33,219 nucleotides of DNA from Gammaproteobacteria bacterium (GTDB lineage: Bacteria > Pseudomonadota > Gammaproteobacteria > SZUA-152): assembly GCA_029882975.1 (NCBI GenBank), contig JAOUJW010000017.1, positions 70,250-103,468 on the forward strand. Direction: 5' to 3'. The position numbers and the translations under genes are program-made. Each line of letters starts with the position of its first letter. Positions within the stretch are counted from its first letter, which is position 1. The notes under the pieces were generated by a model. It was not told the DNA's origin and searched no databases. It saw nothing but the letters and a program-made list of their open reading frames with translations. Below, piece after piece: positions 7,430 to 20,200 of the stretch.

Positions 7430-9355
7430 TTAAACCTCCAAAACATGACGGCCGTGGCTCGCGATTTCTTTTTCAAGACCCTTGGCGAAACTGTTCAAAT
7501 CCATGCTTCCCAGGTCTTGACCACCACGCGTGCGTACGGCCACCGAATTATCTTCCTCTTCCCTATCTCCCAAAATAATGAGGTAGGGGATTTTCTGCAT
7601 TGTGTGCTCGCGAATTTTAAATCCGATTTTCTCGTTTCTCAAGTCGGATTTAACCCTAAAACCAAGATTTCTTAATGAATTTTCAATTTTTTGGGCAAAA
7701 TCGCTCTGTCGGTCGGTAATATTCATGACGACCACCTGCCAAGGAGCCAACCAGGCAGGAAAAGCACCGGCATATTCTTCGATGAGAATACCCACAAAAC
7801 GCTCTACAGACCCCAAAATCGCTCGATGCAGCATGACGGGCACATGTTTTGTGCCATCCTCTGCCACATAATGAGAATCCAAACGAGCCGGCATGGAAAA
7901 ATCCACCTGGATAGTACCACATTGCCACACCCGACCTAGACAATCCTTCAATGAAAACTCAATTTTAGGACCGTAAAATGCCCCCTCACCCGGTTGCAAG
8001 TCCCAGACAAGCTGTTTGGCATTGAGCGCCTGTTCCAGGGCGTGCTCGGCCTTGTCCCAAACTTCGTCAGACCCCACCCGTTTTTCCGGACGTGTAGACA
8101 ATTTGACGATAACTTCTTTAAAACCGAAATCAGCATATACACCATAGAGCAAATCTATGAATGCCGATACCTCATCCTGGATTTGATCTTCCGTACAAAA
8201 TATATGGGCATCATCCTGAACAAAATTACGTACCCGCATTAACCCGTGTAACGTCCCCGAAGGCTCATTACGGTGACAGGAACCGAATTCGGAAATGCGC
8301 AAAGGCAAATCGCGGTAGCTTTTCAGGCCCTGATTAAATATCTGGATATGGCAGGGACAGTTCATGGGCTTGACCGCGTAGTCGCGATTTTCCGATTCTG
8401 TTGTAAACATATCGTCGCGGAATTTTTCCCAATGACCGGATTTCTCCCATAAGGTCCTGTCCACCAATTGCGGCGTATGGACTTCTTCGTAACCCTTTTT
8501 CAGGATAACGGAACGAATATAGCTCACCACCTGCTGATAGATGGTCCAACCGTTGTGGTGCCAAAACACCATGCCCGGTGCTTCTTCCTGGGTATGGAAT
8601 AAATCCAGCTTGCGGGCCAGTTTGCGGTGATCACGCTTTTCCGCTTCTTCCAGCCGATGCAAATACGCTTTGAGGTCCTTTTTATTGACCCAGGCTGTAC
8701 CGTACACCCGCTGCAGCATGGCGTTGTTGGAGTCGCCACGCCAGTAAGCCCCGGCCAGCTTCATCAGCTTAAACGCTTTGATGTGGCCCGTGGCAGGCAC
8801 GTGAGGTCCACGGCATAAGTCGGTGAAATCACCCTGAGTATACAAAGACAACACTTCACCCTTGGGAATATCTTCGATGATTTGGGCTTTGTATTCCTCG
8901 CCGATGCCGCGAAAATAGGCCACAGCATCATCCCGCGACATCACACTACGGTTAACCGAGTGGTTTTGCTTGGCGAGCTCCTGCATTTTTTTCTCGATTT
9001 TGCCCAGATCTTCAGGAGTAAACTGTTTTTCATAAGCAAAATCGTAATAAAAACCGTCTTCAATCACAGGGCCTATGGTCACCTGTGCGGAAGGAAATAA
9101 CTGTTTCACCGCTTGAGCCAATAAATGGGCAGTGGAATGACGAATAATCTCCAGACCCTCTGCGTCTTTCTCGGTGATAATACTGAGCTCCGCATCGGAC
9201 TCAATCACATGGGAGGTATCCAGCAATTTATCACCCACACGCCCGGCTATGGCGGCTTTGGCCAGCCCCGGCCCGATGGATTCTGCAACTTGATGGATGG
9301 AAACCGAATGATCGAATGGACGTTTGGAACCGTCAGGAAGAGTAATAACAGGCAT
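7430..9355 (-). CDS. thrS: Threonine-tRNA ligase
   Basis: A 641-residue class II synthetase, full length. Residues 1-62 form the TGS domain. The editing domain begins with His-Ser-Thr-Ala-His (His73, His77), the motif that removes mischarged serine. The catalytic core has Pro-Met-Asn-Cys-Pro-Cys-His (zinc Cys), the motif 2 Arg-Asn-Glu-Pro-Ser-Gly loop and the motif 3 Gly-Ser-Val-Glu-Arg-Phe segment. The C-terminal anticodon-binding domain starts near 540 (Trp-Gln-Val-Val-Val-Met-Asn-Ile). It is the first gene of the translation block. Its last codons supply the ribosome-binding site of infC. E. coli ThrRS represses its own mRNA; I did not recognise that operator in the leader. Confidence 0.99.
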   Translation of the reverse strand: MPVITLPDGSKRPFDHSVSIHQVAESIGPGLAKAAIAGRVGDKLLDTSHVIESDAELSIITEKDAEGLEIIRHSTAHLLAQAVKQLFPSAQVTIGPVIEDGFYYDFAYEKQFTPEDLGKIEKKMQELAKQNHSVNRSVMSRDDAVAYFRGIGEEYKAQIIEDIPKGEVLSLYTQGDFTDLCRGPHVPATGHIKAFKLMKLAGAYWRGDSNNAMLQRVYGTAWVNKKDLKAYLHRLEEAEKRDHRKLARKLDLFHTQEEAPGMVFWHHNGWTIYQQVVSYIRSVILKKGYEEVHTPQLVDRTLWEKSGHWEKFRDDMFTTESENRDYAVKPMNCPCHIQIFNQGLKSYRDLPLRISEFGSCHRNEPSGTLHGLMRVRNFVQDDAHIFCTEDQIQDEVSAFIDLLYGVYADFGFKEVIVKLSTRPEKRVGSDEVWDKAEHALEQALNAKQLVWDLQPGEGAFYGPKIEFSLKDCLGRVWQCGTIQVDFSMPARLDSHYVAEDGTKHVPVMLHRAILGSVERFVGILIEEYAGAFPAWLAPWQVVVMNITDRQSDFAQKIENSLRNLGFRVKSDLRNEKIGFKIREHTMQKIPYLIILGDREEEDNSVAVRTRGGQDLGSMDLNSFAKGLEKEIASHGRHVLEV

Positions 9356-9452
9356 GTTTTTTTCCTTGTCAGTGGTGATCCGTACGAGAGACCACGTGAA
9401 TTACAAAATTCAATTAAAAAGTAGCTTGCAAGATAAATTCCACAATGGGGCG

Positions 9453-9481
9453 ATCTTAACCTAACCCAATTTCTCAATCAA
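9453..9481 (-). promoter_or_regulatory. Putative thrS operon promoter
   Basis: On the minus strand TTGATT, a 17-base spacer and TAAGAT make a good sigma-70 match about 98 bp upstream of the thrS ATG. It is the best candidate in the 204-bp gap between the barrel-protein gene and thrS. The remaining gap is AT-rich and no terminator for the barrel gene was seen there because that gene ends at 9560, running toward it. Confidence 0.5.
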
Positions 9482-9559
9482 TTACTTACAAACTTATTTT
9501 CATTTTCGGCGGCATTCTAATACTTTTGCGCGCTCTTTAACAGACAGTTCGTGGCTTGT

Positions 9560-11152
9560 TTACAATTCCAATCGTAGACCCATGGACAAGCGTCGACTAC
9601 TGGTGTAGTCCTTATCCAAAACCGTACCCAATTGCACAAAACCGGTGCTGCCGCCGGGCAGTATAATGCTCATACCCAGGCCCAGTTTTAAATAGTCCGT
9701 ATCCGGCAGATTGGAATCAAAGGCAAATCGGGTCTGAGTCGGGTCGGCATTAAAAAACCCCTGTACTTTACCCGCTTCTTCATTGAATTGATGTACCCAG
9801 TACAAATCCATCTGCGGCCGAATCACTGCTACCCCTGTGCTAATCGCATAACTCATGGACGTGCCCAGGATGGTCTTGGCTTGATTGCTCTCTCGGTCGT
9901 CTATGGTAACGGCAAACAGAGAATTGCCTTGCTCAATATAACCGTCAATGTTGGTTTTAGTATACTCTGCTTTAAAATCCAGACTCATATTAAACGCCCC
10001 GCTTTGGGCTAAATTTACGCCGGATTCCAAACGAAGGGCTACCGATGTGGCATCGTTTTGACTACTGACCAAATCATCAAAGGTTCCAAAAACTATCCGC
10101 CGTTCCGACTCAAATCTGGTAAAATTGGCGCTGATAATAAAGTCCACATAAGTTTCCTGAGTGGGATAGTAACTGCCATAGGCAATTACGCTGTTTGACA
10201 GCGCCTCCAGCCCACCCATTTCATACAACACATCGGTACTGGTTTTGGATAAACCCCACGCCAGCCCCACTACGCCTGAGTTCAAACGCAGATCCAGGCC
10301 GGTGGACACGGTGCCGGTAAAAAAATCAAAACCGTCTTCGTACAGGGTTTCTTCCTGCTCACCATTGCTGATATCTCCGTTGATAAACCAGGACAATGCA
10401 TTTCCCCCACTACCGGCGGCACCCCCGCTTTGGGTTCCCTTTAATAGTTCTGCCAATTGTATGTTTTTGCTATCCAGCCTAAAGCTCAATCCACCTATCG
10501 CAACTTGTTGCTGCGTGTTTCTAAGAGCCGCTAAGTGGCGTGTAATATTATTCAGTTGTGCAGTAGCCAATAACTCGTCCATGGAACCCTGTGCAGCCAC
10601 GTCTTCCGGAGTTAATGCTCTTATTAAAATTCGCCTGTCTTCGCTGCCTGCCGCTGTGGTTGCCAGTATGGTACATAGGGTTAACAAATCTCCCGTTTGA
10701 GAACCCAGGCACAAGGTATTTTCCAGCATATTCTCCACTTCTACCGCTGGAATCACGCCAACATTGCCTGCTTGACTCACATCCCCCACCCTAACAGTGA
10801 CGGTAGCTACTTCGGTAGCGCCTAAATCGTTCACCACCGAGTAATCAAAACTGTCCACCCCCACAAAAGCCGGGTCCGGTGTATACAAAACACAAGCATT
10901 GCTCAAGTCAGAGCAGGTAACCGCAACCGCCGTATTCCCCGCAGCCGGTGCGCTGGCCACTTGTACGTTTACCGTCGTGATATTGGTGATCACACCGTTT
11001 AAATCGATGGTGAGGGGGGCACCTTGGGCTGTTTTAACAGAGTGGTTGACAACGGTGGCGTGTAGCTGCGTAGAAAACAAAGTTAACGATGTCAACAAAA
11101 ATCCAACAACGGAACATTGGAAACATAACTGCCTGATTTTTCTAAATCGCAT
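9560..11152 (-). CDS. Outer-membrane beta-barrel (autotransporter-like) protein with Ig-like domain
   Basis: 530 residues. A signal peptide covers about 1-32 (Arg-Phe-Arg-Lys-Ile-Arg, then a hydrophobic core ending Gln-Leu-His-Ala). Residues about 34-122 form one bacterial Ig/cadherin-like module with the Tyr-Thr-Pro-Asp-Pro-Ala-Phe-Val-Gly-Val-Asp-Ser-Phe-Asp-Tyr strand typical of Big_9-type tandem domains. A linker with a Gly-Gly-Ala-Ala-Gly-Ser-Gly-Gly stretch leads into a C-terminal half of alternating amphipathic strands (about 255-530), like autotransporter barrels. The last residues, Met-Gly-Leu-Arg-Leu-Glu-Leu, alternate like a terminal strand but end in Leu, not the usual Phe/Trp. 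It starts 64 bp after the giant lipoprotein gene, with a GAGAG ribosome-binding site, so the two are probably one operon. Its passenger is far too small for an adhesin, suggesting a role with the neighbour. Confidence 0.8.
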   Translation of the reverse strand: MRFRKIRQLCFQCSVVGFLLTSLTLFSTQLHATVVNHSVKTAQGAPLTIDLNGVITNITTVNVQVASAPAAGNTAVAVTCSDLSNACVLYTPDPAFVGVDSFDYSVVNDLGATEVATVTVRVGDVSQAGNVGVIPAVEVENMLENTLCLGSQTGDLLTLCTILATTAAGSEDRRILIRALTPEDVAAQGSMDELLATAQLNNITRHLAALRNTQQQVAIGGLSFRLDSKNIQLAELLKGTQSGGAAGSGGNALSWFINGDISNGEQEETLYEDGFDFFTGTVSTGLDLRLNSGVVGLAWGLSKTSTDVLYEMGGLEALSNSVIAYGSYYPTQETYVDFIISANFTRFESERRIVFGTFDDLVSSQNDATSVALRLESGVNLAQSGAFNMSLDFKAEYTKTNIDGYIEQGNSLFAVTIDDRESNQAKTILGTSMSYAISTGVAVIRPQMDLYWVHQFNEEAGKVQGFFNADPTQTRFAFDSNLPDTDYLKLGLGMSIILPGGSTGFVQLGTVLDKDYTSSRRLSMGLRLEL

Positions 11153-11216
11153 AATGACTCTCTATTCCTGCATAATTAGTTACAACCCTGCTCCGGCACA
11201 AGATTTTTTTCCAAAC

Positions 11217-14200
11217 CTAGAAATCATCGGAAACCCAAATTCGTGGTGTTTGTGGATCTGCAACAAACTCAGCATCCGGTTGAGACCATATAGCGCTATA
11301 ATTGGAACCACTGGGAGCAAGATAGATATTTGTTACGGCGGTTCCTTTATTTTCAAGCAGCAGCGATCCTGTCCATTCATTGGATTCATATTTTGCAAAA
11401 GCTGCATTGCCGGCAATACCCCCTATTACCGCGTATCCGTTGCCATTGGATTGTGTAATCGGTCTTACTATCGGGACCATGTTAGGAACTGTGTGTGAAG
11501 TCCAGTTGCTACCATCAAACAAAGTTGCCTGATAATCGGTAACACCCCAAACCATGTTATACCCAAACCCATTGGAGGCACTGTGTATTGGCGTCGTCGC
11601 CGCCACGGCGCCTGGTGCTGTAACCATAGTTTCAGCACTCCAGGATGGGCTTGTAAACCTGGACGTATACAAATCACTGGAAACCCAGGTAGCAAGAAAA
11701 TCGCTGCCAACTGACGTAATGTGATTGCGGAATGCATTTGTTAATTGATACGTAGAAGCGCCGGTTTCTATGGTGCTGATTCGAGTACTTGGCGTCCAGG
11801 TCCCCGCATTGTAAGTGGCAGCGTACTGACTTGCGGAATAAGTTGTAGACGTTGGCTGTTCCCACCAATTGACCGCAAAACCACCCAATCCGCCGGTAAT
11901 TTTAGGAAAGGCAAATCGACTGTTATAGGCACGAGTAATGGGTAATGTTTCGATCTGCCCCCATATTCCGGTTGCAGAATTTAATAGTCGAAACTTGGTC
12001 CCGCTACCCGGATATACGACTGCGTAGTCAGTACCATCTGATGCCAGAATGTTTGGCCCAGCGTAATAGGTAGTCACTCTGTCAGCGCTAAAAGTAAATA
12101 TACTATCTGACGTTAAAGTGCTGCCGTTTAAATAGTACCCAATGACATCGGAGCCACTTTTACAGACCATCATAAAGCTGTTGCCGTTTGTCGCGATATG
12201 TACATTGTTATTTCTGAGTGTACAAGAATCCAATAACTGCGGTGGCTGCCATGTACCTGTTTCGTTCATACTGTAGTAAACACGATCAACTCCCACATCA
12301 CTGGTTTGTCGCCAGACTGCCACTTTAACACCGGCATCGTTAATTGCAATTTGGGGCGCTGTAGCTGCACCTCGACTTACCGGCGGCATGAAGTCTATGC
12401 CAGACCGCGTCCACGCAGGAGGTACTATTGACATGTTTATACGTGAACCAAAGTATGCCTGCCCAATACCATCTTCCTGGCGCCAAAATGCCGTAAACCC
12501 GTTATCCACTGGCACCAAGCTGTGGCGAAAATTTTGCGATGCAATGCTGCTGGTATCTAATTGACTGACACCATACCAACGCCCAGCGTAGGAAACTGCA
12601 TTAAGTGATGTATCCGGCCATCCCTGTTGCCAGATAATTGCGTAGTTAGAACCATTGACTTCTAAGGTAAGCCCCGTTAACAGCGCAGACGTATCAATCG
12701 GTGATGCGACCGTACTGACCCAGCCTTGTCCGGCGTTACTAGCGACATACAGAGCCCCTCCTGCTCCGTAGGCAATATGATACCCACTGGCATCTACTAC
12801 TACATCAGACAAAGTAGATCCGCCAATCGATTGGGGGGTTCCCCAACGGCCTTGTTGAAAAATATTCGAAACCCAGGTTCCATTTTGAGCCCAAAAGGCC
12901 GCGAATCCGCTTGGTGAACTTATCAGCCTGGGATAAAGGCGGTTGCCCGCCGTGGTGTCGTCCAAATTCGCGGTATTCGCGGCGCTGGAACCGTCATTGA
13001 TATAGATTCTGCGCCCATCACTCCACAACATGGCGTAACCGTTAGCATTTCCTGCCAGAATATAGTCCAACAATCCCGAGAAATTCACTAACAAATCAAT
13101 ATTGGTACCCCACGTTGCTCCATCGTGGACTTTTCCAATCAAGTTGACAGATTCATCCGTCAGGACATTGATCTCTTCCCACATGACAGCAAAACCTGTC
13201 CCGTTACTTGCCAATGAGATAGATTCAATCAATCGATCGAAATCCAAATGAATTTGGGATGGAGTACTCCATGTATCATTTGTTGGATCGTAAGACTTGA
13301 AATTTACAATGTAGCCATCTGTGGTAACCATTCCGATTAAGTCACCTTCACTGGCCACGGAAAAACTCCGCTGCAGAAAATAGCCGTGGTTGGTTGCGTC
13401 TGTAAATACCCCGCGGGAATAGAATTTGGTAAAAATTTGCCGTCGATCTGTGACACTGGAGCTACCGTCTGCATAAACCACCAACAGTCCAGCTGCACTT
13501 TCATAGAACTGGATGCTGGCGGCATACCCCGCGAATACTTGCGGATCAGACCAAACACCGGATAATGCATTATATATGCGATAGTAACTCGTATACGTAT
13601 CGAGGTTACGCTCAGTCCAAATGTGAAAAATATTTCCATTGGAGGCCTTATAATGGGTGTCTGCAAAGTCAACAATATTGGCATAAGTTTCCGAACTGAT
13701 AACCTGAGGCGCATTCATAACTGTTACGGGCCACTCTATGCTTACAAGCGTGCTTGCTCCTGAGAAATTTGCTACGGTCCCAGTAAAACTGGCCAAATAA
13801 CTCGCACCGTAGTTCAATTGAACTTCTGGTGTAAAAATCACTTTATTGTCTATCACATTGACCGATCCAGGAACCGGTGCAGCACCACCTTGTAAGGTGA
13901 AATCAGTTCCAGTAACTGAGTTGGGGTCTATGGCTTGATCGAACACCAGAGAAAATGTTTGATTTAGTGCAGCTTGGGAATAATCGCTAACAGGCCGTGT
14001 CGATTGTAAGCTTGGACCGGACCCAATAATAAACGGTTCTGTATTTAATGTCGTACCGTTTATGCTTATCACAAAGTTATCCGTACCACGATTTGCTGCA
14101 AGATAAGACGCAGTGTACTCACCCTGTTGCGGATTAGCCACCAACAGCGATTGTTCATTGGCACTACCTGTTGCCATCAGCATTACGACATCTACATCCA

Positions 14201-17200
14201 TTGGGTTTGACAATGCATCCCTAACAGAAAGCACCAGATCCACGTTGGTACCCGCTGACACCGGGCTGGGCGGTGTAGTGGTGAACGCACTAGAAGCCAG
14301 CACTTCGCTCAGCGGAATCACGCCAATGGATTTTAGCCCATTGAGATCCGTTCGAATGGAATCGCTAATGATAACGGCAATAGTAAAATCTGTAGAATAC
14401 CCTGAACCAGGGGTCAGAAATACATTAGACAATGCAACATTCACATCTGCAGGCATTCCCACTAGGCTTAGAACCCCCGTTATCGGGTTAAAATCTATCG
14501 TTACTCCGGGCACCGCATCCGCTTGCAACGTGCCTGCTGCCACATCCGAAAGGGTTAACGTAACCGTAGTGGAAACCGGCGTTATATCCGACGTGGTCAG
14601 CTCTAATGGCGTTAAACCAAAAGCAGAAGAATTTTCCACTAAGGTCTCCACCGCGTTAATACCATTAGCAGTTAGAGTTGCACTGAGGACGTTTCGACTA
14701 TAGGGGCTCGCCTCCACTATAACCGCATCAACATAGACATTGATTGTCTCTGTACCGACGTTAGTAGGAGTATATTGAATGGAGTAAACCCCCTCTCCCG
14801 ATAGTGCTCCAACAAAGTTTTGACCTGAAATATTAAATGCTACCGCTGCATTTGCCGGATTGCCGAAAACATCGCTTACGGTCACCGACAAATCAACCGG
14901 CTGATTCTGTATATAAGGCCCAACGGGTATATTGGGAGCACTATTGTTTGGATCCGCCGCTGCGGCGACAATGTTTTTACTGTAACTGCCGGATATTGTG
15001 AAAGGTACGCTGTTGATTTCCACTGCAATATCGTAGGTATCCAGTCCGGCAATTTCCGGCGTATAACTGATACTATAGGTGCCATTTAAATTATCCGTTG
15101 CCGACAATGGAGCGACGATTGTCAGGGCTTCATTGGCCCCTGCAATATTCATTGTCACAATATCGCCGCCTATGGCTTTTGCAGTTCCGTTGGCATCTCG
15201 AATGGTGACCGTTATATTAATTGGTGTACCTGCGACCACATCCGCAGAGGGTGTGATACTGGCACTGGTTTGCGTTGGATCCACCGTCATTGGATTGACT
15301 GTCCAATTAAAGTTGGTTGTAACCTGTGCGTTAGGTGCCCCGCTAAGGTCATCCACAGTCACCACGACCGGATAAGGACCATCCAACGATGCCGTAAGAT
15401 CGATGGCTCCGGTAATCTGACCTGTGACCGTATTGATATCCAAACCTGCCGGTAAACCGGCGGCACTATAGCTGAGTGTCGCTGACTCTATATCGGTAGC
15501 AGATGCATCTATATTGACTACATCTCCATCGACACTTGTGCGATCGGGTAACAAATGATTGAACACCGGTGGGTCGTTTTGTGCCGTTACCGAGACAATC
15601 TTGGTGCCGTTCACATTCAACGTGGCATTGGTCACCACCACTGTGATGTCGAAGCTAGTGTCGTGGTTCGCCCCCGGGGTAAAGGTCGTCGCTGCCAAAG
15701 CGGTGTTCACGTTGGCCGGAGCGCCGTCGGCTTGAACCAATCCCGCGGCTCCCGCAGTAATAGTAACTCCTGCGGTGACGGGGATGGTTATGACGCCTGC
15801 CGTTGCCACTGCCGGTTGCAGGGACACGCTTACATTTGCATCGGCTGTCACTACAATGGGGGCCAGTGTGAATGCCGGGCCGTCTTCGATGAACGCTTCA
15901 GCGGTATTAACACCGGTGGCGCTTAATACGTCCGGCACATTGGTCACAGTGATGGTGAAGCTTCTTTCCACAAACAAGCTGCCCTGGTCTGTGGCGCGCA
16001 CACTGATGCTGTGGCTGGTATTGGTTTCAAAGTCTAACAAACTGCCATTAGCCACTTGCAGTTGATTATCGACAATGGCAAAACGACCACCGGCATCGTT
16101 GTTGGGACCCACAAAGCTATAGGTATGCGTATCCCCTGCCGTGTCCACGCTGCTCAATGTTCCTATAACCGTATTATCAGCACTGTTCTCGGCGATACTG
16201 CTGTTGCTCAGATTGATGTCTGTGGGGGCTGTGTTGTCGCTGGTAACAGTCCAGGTGATACTTCGGTTTGCTACTTCATTGGGTACACCTTGGTCGTTGA
16301 CGCTGAGGTCAACGGTGTAGGGGCTGCCCAAAGATGCGGTGGCTCCCAGTGTGCCGGTGATTTGCCCCGTTCCGGAGTTGATAGCCAAACCCGCAGGTAA
16401 GCCCGTGGCGCTGTAAAACAAGTTGGGACCGTCCACATCTGTGGCACTGGCGTCCACGTTAACTGGTGTGCCTTCCAGATGGATCTGATCACCTAATCCT
16501 GTATTAAACACCGGGGCGTCATTCACCGCCGTGACTGCCATGTTTTTGGTTCCGGTGACATCCGGTAAACCGCTGCCACTGACGGTCACGCCGATACTGA
16601 AGTTGCTGTCGTAATTTTCCGCTGGGGTAAAAGTTGTTGTTGCCAAAGCGGTGTTCACGTTGCTTGGGGCACCACTGGCCGTCCACTCACCCGTACCTGC
16701 GTTGCTGTTGATTACCACACCCGCAGTGGCCGGGATAAACAAATTACCGGCTGCTGTTGTTGATGGCGACAACGACACGGTCACGTCCGCATCGGCTGTT
16801 ACAACAATAGGCAACAGTGTAAAGGTTGAGGCATCTTCAATGAAGCCTCGCGCTGCATTGATACCGATCGCACTCAATACGTCCGGCACATTGGTCACAG
16901 TGATGGTGAAGCTTCTTTCCACAAACAAGCTGCCCTGGTCTGTGGCGCGCACACTGATGCTGTGACTGGTATTGGTTTCAAAGTCTAACAAACTGCCATT
17001 AGCCACTTGCAGTTGATTATCGACAATGGCAAAACGACCACCGGCGTCGTTGTTGGGACCGACAAAGCTATAGGTATGCGTATCCCCTGCCGTGTCCACG
17101 CTGCTCAATGTTCCTATAACCGTATTATCAGCACTGTTCTCGGCGATGCTGCTGTTGCTCAGATTGATGTCTGTGGGGGATGCGTTAGCACTGCCAATGG

Positions 17201-20200
17201 GTAAGGTGTAAGGACTGGACCCAATGGCCATTGTATCCACCAGGATGCTGACAAAATCATCGCCTGGGTTCAGCGGAGTATATTGCGTAGTGTACAAACC
17301 GCCACCTTGGGCAATGGCTGTCAGACTTGTCGCATTAACCCCTGTGATGTTCACCTGAACATTGGCGCTGGCGGCATTGCCATAGCTGTCTCTCACGGTG
17401 GCCGATATGGCGATGGCTTGCCCTTCGATGTAGGGACCGGCTGCTATGGTAGCGCTGCTGTTGGCCGGATCGGCTGCTGCTGCCACTATATTTCTACTGT
17501 ATGTACCTGTCAGGCTTTGCGGTGTTCCGCTAATATCCACCGTGATGTCGTAGCTATCGGTTCCCGCAACTGTGGGAGTGTAACTGATGCTGTAGCTACC
17601 ATCATTGTTGTCTGTGGCCCAGATGGAACTCGACGCCGTCAATGCCGCGTTGGCTCCGCTGATGTTCAAACCGACGATGTCGCCGCCAACGGCTTTAGCT
17701 GTACCGCTGGTATCTCGGAGGGTGATGGTAATGTTAACCGTGCCGCCTGCTGTTATGGGTGTGGCCGGTTCAATTATGGCGCTGGACTGCGCGGGATCCA
17801 CTCCAACCGGGTTAACTGTCCAATTAAAGGAAGCCGAGGTCTGGGCGTTGGCTGCCCCGCTTAAGTCATCCACGGTGATGGTCACCGCATAAGGGCTGTT
17901 TAGTGAGGCGGTAGCCGTCAAGGTGCCGCTGACCAGGCCCGTGGCGGTGTTGATGTTTAAACCCGGTGGTAATCCGATGGCGCTATAGGATAAGGTCGGG
18001 CTTTCCACATCGCTTGCTCCGGCATCCAAAACTATCGGCGCTGCATCAATGTCGCTGCGATCGCTTAATACCGTGTTAAAGGCCGGGGCATCATTAATGG
18101 GATTTACACTGATATTGATGACAATGCTGTCCGCGCCGCCGCGCCCATCGCTCACTTGAATTTCAAATTGATCGCTTTGATCAAAGTTCGGGTTCACTGC
18201 GTAGCTGACAATAGCACTGTTGCCATTACCGTTGACTCCGGCTACACCATGGCTCGCGGCGGTCGATACGCTCCAGCTCAGAGTGTCTCCGTCGTTGTCG
18301 ATGGCATTCAACAGTATGTTGATGGGGTCGGCATCCTCGTCAATGCTGAGGTTATGCGTCGCGCCTTGTTGGATTTGCGGTATTTGATTAGCCTGGCTCC
18401 GGGGTGTGCCGCTGACCGTGACCGACACCGGTCCGCTTTGCAGACTGCCTCCCGGTCCCTGTTGGTTTTGGGCGCTTACCCGGTAGTACACCGGAACATC
18501 GTTACCCAGCCCCGTGTGTTGATACTGTGTGTTGGGTGCTATAACGGTGGCGCTGTTGATGGTGCCCTGCAGTTCGTTGGCCGCGTTGACTTCCAATGAC
18601 CATTCCACCTGATATTGACTGGCGCTGGTTTCCGCTTGCCAATGTACCGTGTTTTGTCCGTTGCCCGATTCCACTCGCATACCTTGGATCTGACTCGGTA
18701 ACAGTCCCCGTGGACTGGCACTGGCCGGTAATGACGGGACACTTTCTTGCGCTGCAGTGACTGCCGTCACCACGTAGTAGTAGGCTTGTCCGTTGGTCAA
18801 ACCTCGATGGGTAAAGGAGCTTATGGCGATATCGGCAATTAAAGTACCCCCAGTACCTACTCCGGGTGTGGTGCTCCAATATACATTGTAGCTAAACGGT
18901 CCTGTGCCCTGCTCTGGAGGCATCCAATTGAGGATAACCCGTCCATCGACCCCTTCTGCCCGCAGTGCCTGCGGGGCTGTGGCAACTATGGCTTGCGCCA
19001 TGGCACTGACTTCTGCGCTGGGCGGACTTTCCCCACCGGCATTGTTGGCGGTGAGTTGATAACGATAGATTGTACCGTTGCTAAGCCCGTTTATTATATG
19101 TGTGGGACGAACATTGCTGATGAGGTTTCCGCTGCTGATCGGTTGTACCATCGGATTCGTATCTGTGGTCCAATACAGGTTGTAGGTGACCCCGTTTTGC
19201 GTATTCCAGTCCAAACTGATTTGCCCATCCCCAGGCGCCGCGCTGAATCCATCCGGGCTGGCGGGAGCTGCGGGCTCCGGTATGGCCGCCACCGAATTGC
19301 TTGGAGCACTGGGGCCCCCCTGATTGTGTGCTTGCACCGCAAAATGATAGATGGCCCCATTGTTCAGCCCATCGATTATGGTGCCACTTTGCACCCCGAC
19401 ACGTCGGGACCAGTTGGTCAAGGGTTGGGCATTGCCAGGTTCCATAGCCCAATACAGGGTATAGCTGTTGGCCGTAGCAACGTTCGGCCATTGCACTTGT
19501 ACTTGGCCATCACCGGCGACTGCTGTTAGGTTGGCGGGCTGTGAAGGCGGATCGCTTTGCGGCATGGCAACGGTAAATTCCGACAGGCTGCTTTCCCCTC
19601 CTGCGTTTTGAGCCGCCAGGCGATAGTAATACACCTGGCCGTTGCTCAAGCCGCTGTGTACATAGCCACTTTGCACCTCCGGGCCACTGATTCTCGCTCC
19701 AAGTGAGGGATCAATGTCCGCGCTGGTAGACCAATACAGGACATAACTATCGGCGTCCGCCACGGGCGTCCAGTTGATCGTTACCTGGGAGTCCTGGGCG
19801 CTTGCCGCGACCGTCACCGGTGGCGCTTGGGGTGGGGCCGGTTGCGGACTGGCGCTGAATTCACGGGTGTATTGACTTTCGCCGCCTGCCGTGACGGTGG
19901 TCAATCGAAAATAGTAGCTGTTTCCATTACTGTTGCCCCCATCTGTGAATACATGACCGGGCAAAATATTGGCGGTAACCTGTTGTCCGCTGCGACTGCC
20001 ATCGCTGCGCTCTCGTATCCAGTAGAGGTTGTAAGCAGCCGGACCTTGTGTGGCTTCGGTAAAATGGATAATGACCTGGTTATCCCCTGCTTCCGCCCAG
20101 GTATTGCTGGGCATAGCCGGTACAGGCGCTTGCGGGATGGCCCATACTTGATCACTTCCGCGGCTTTCTCCACCACTATTTACTGCTGTGACTATATAAT

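Noticed and set aside
15555-15926. Several plus-strand frames across the giant gene (also 14113-14703, 17283-17864, 18993-19529)
   Set aside because: They read antisense through repetitive Fn3/cadherin coding DNA and their products are low-complexity Val/Thr/Ser or Cys/Arg-rich strings.
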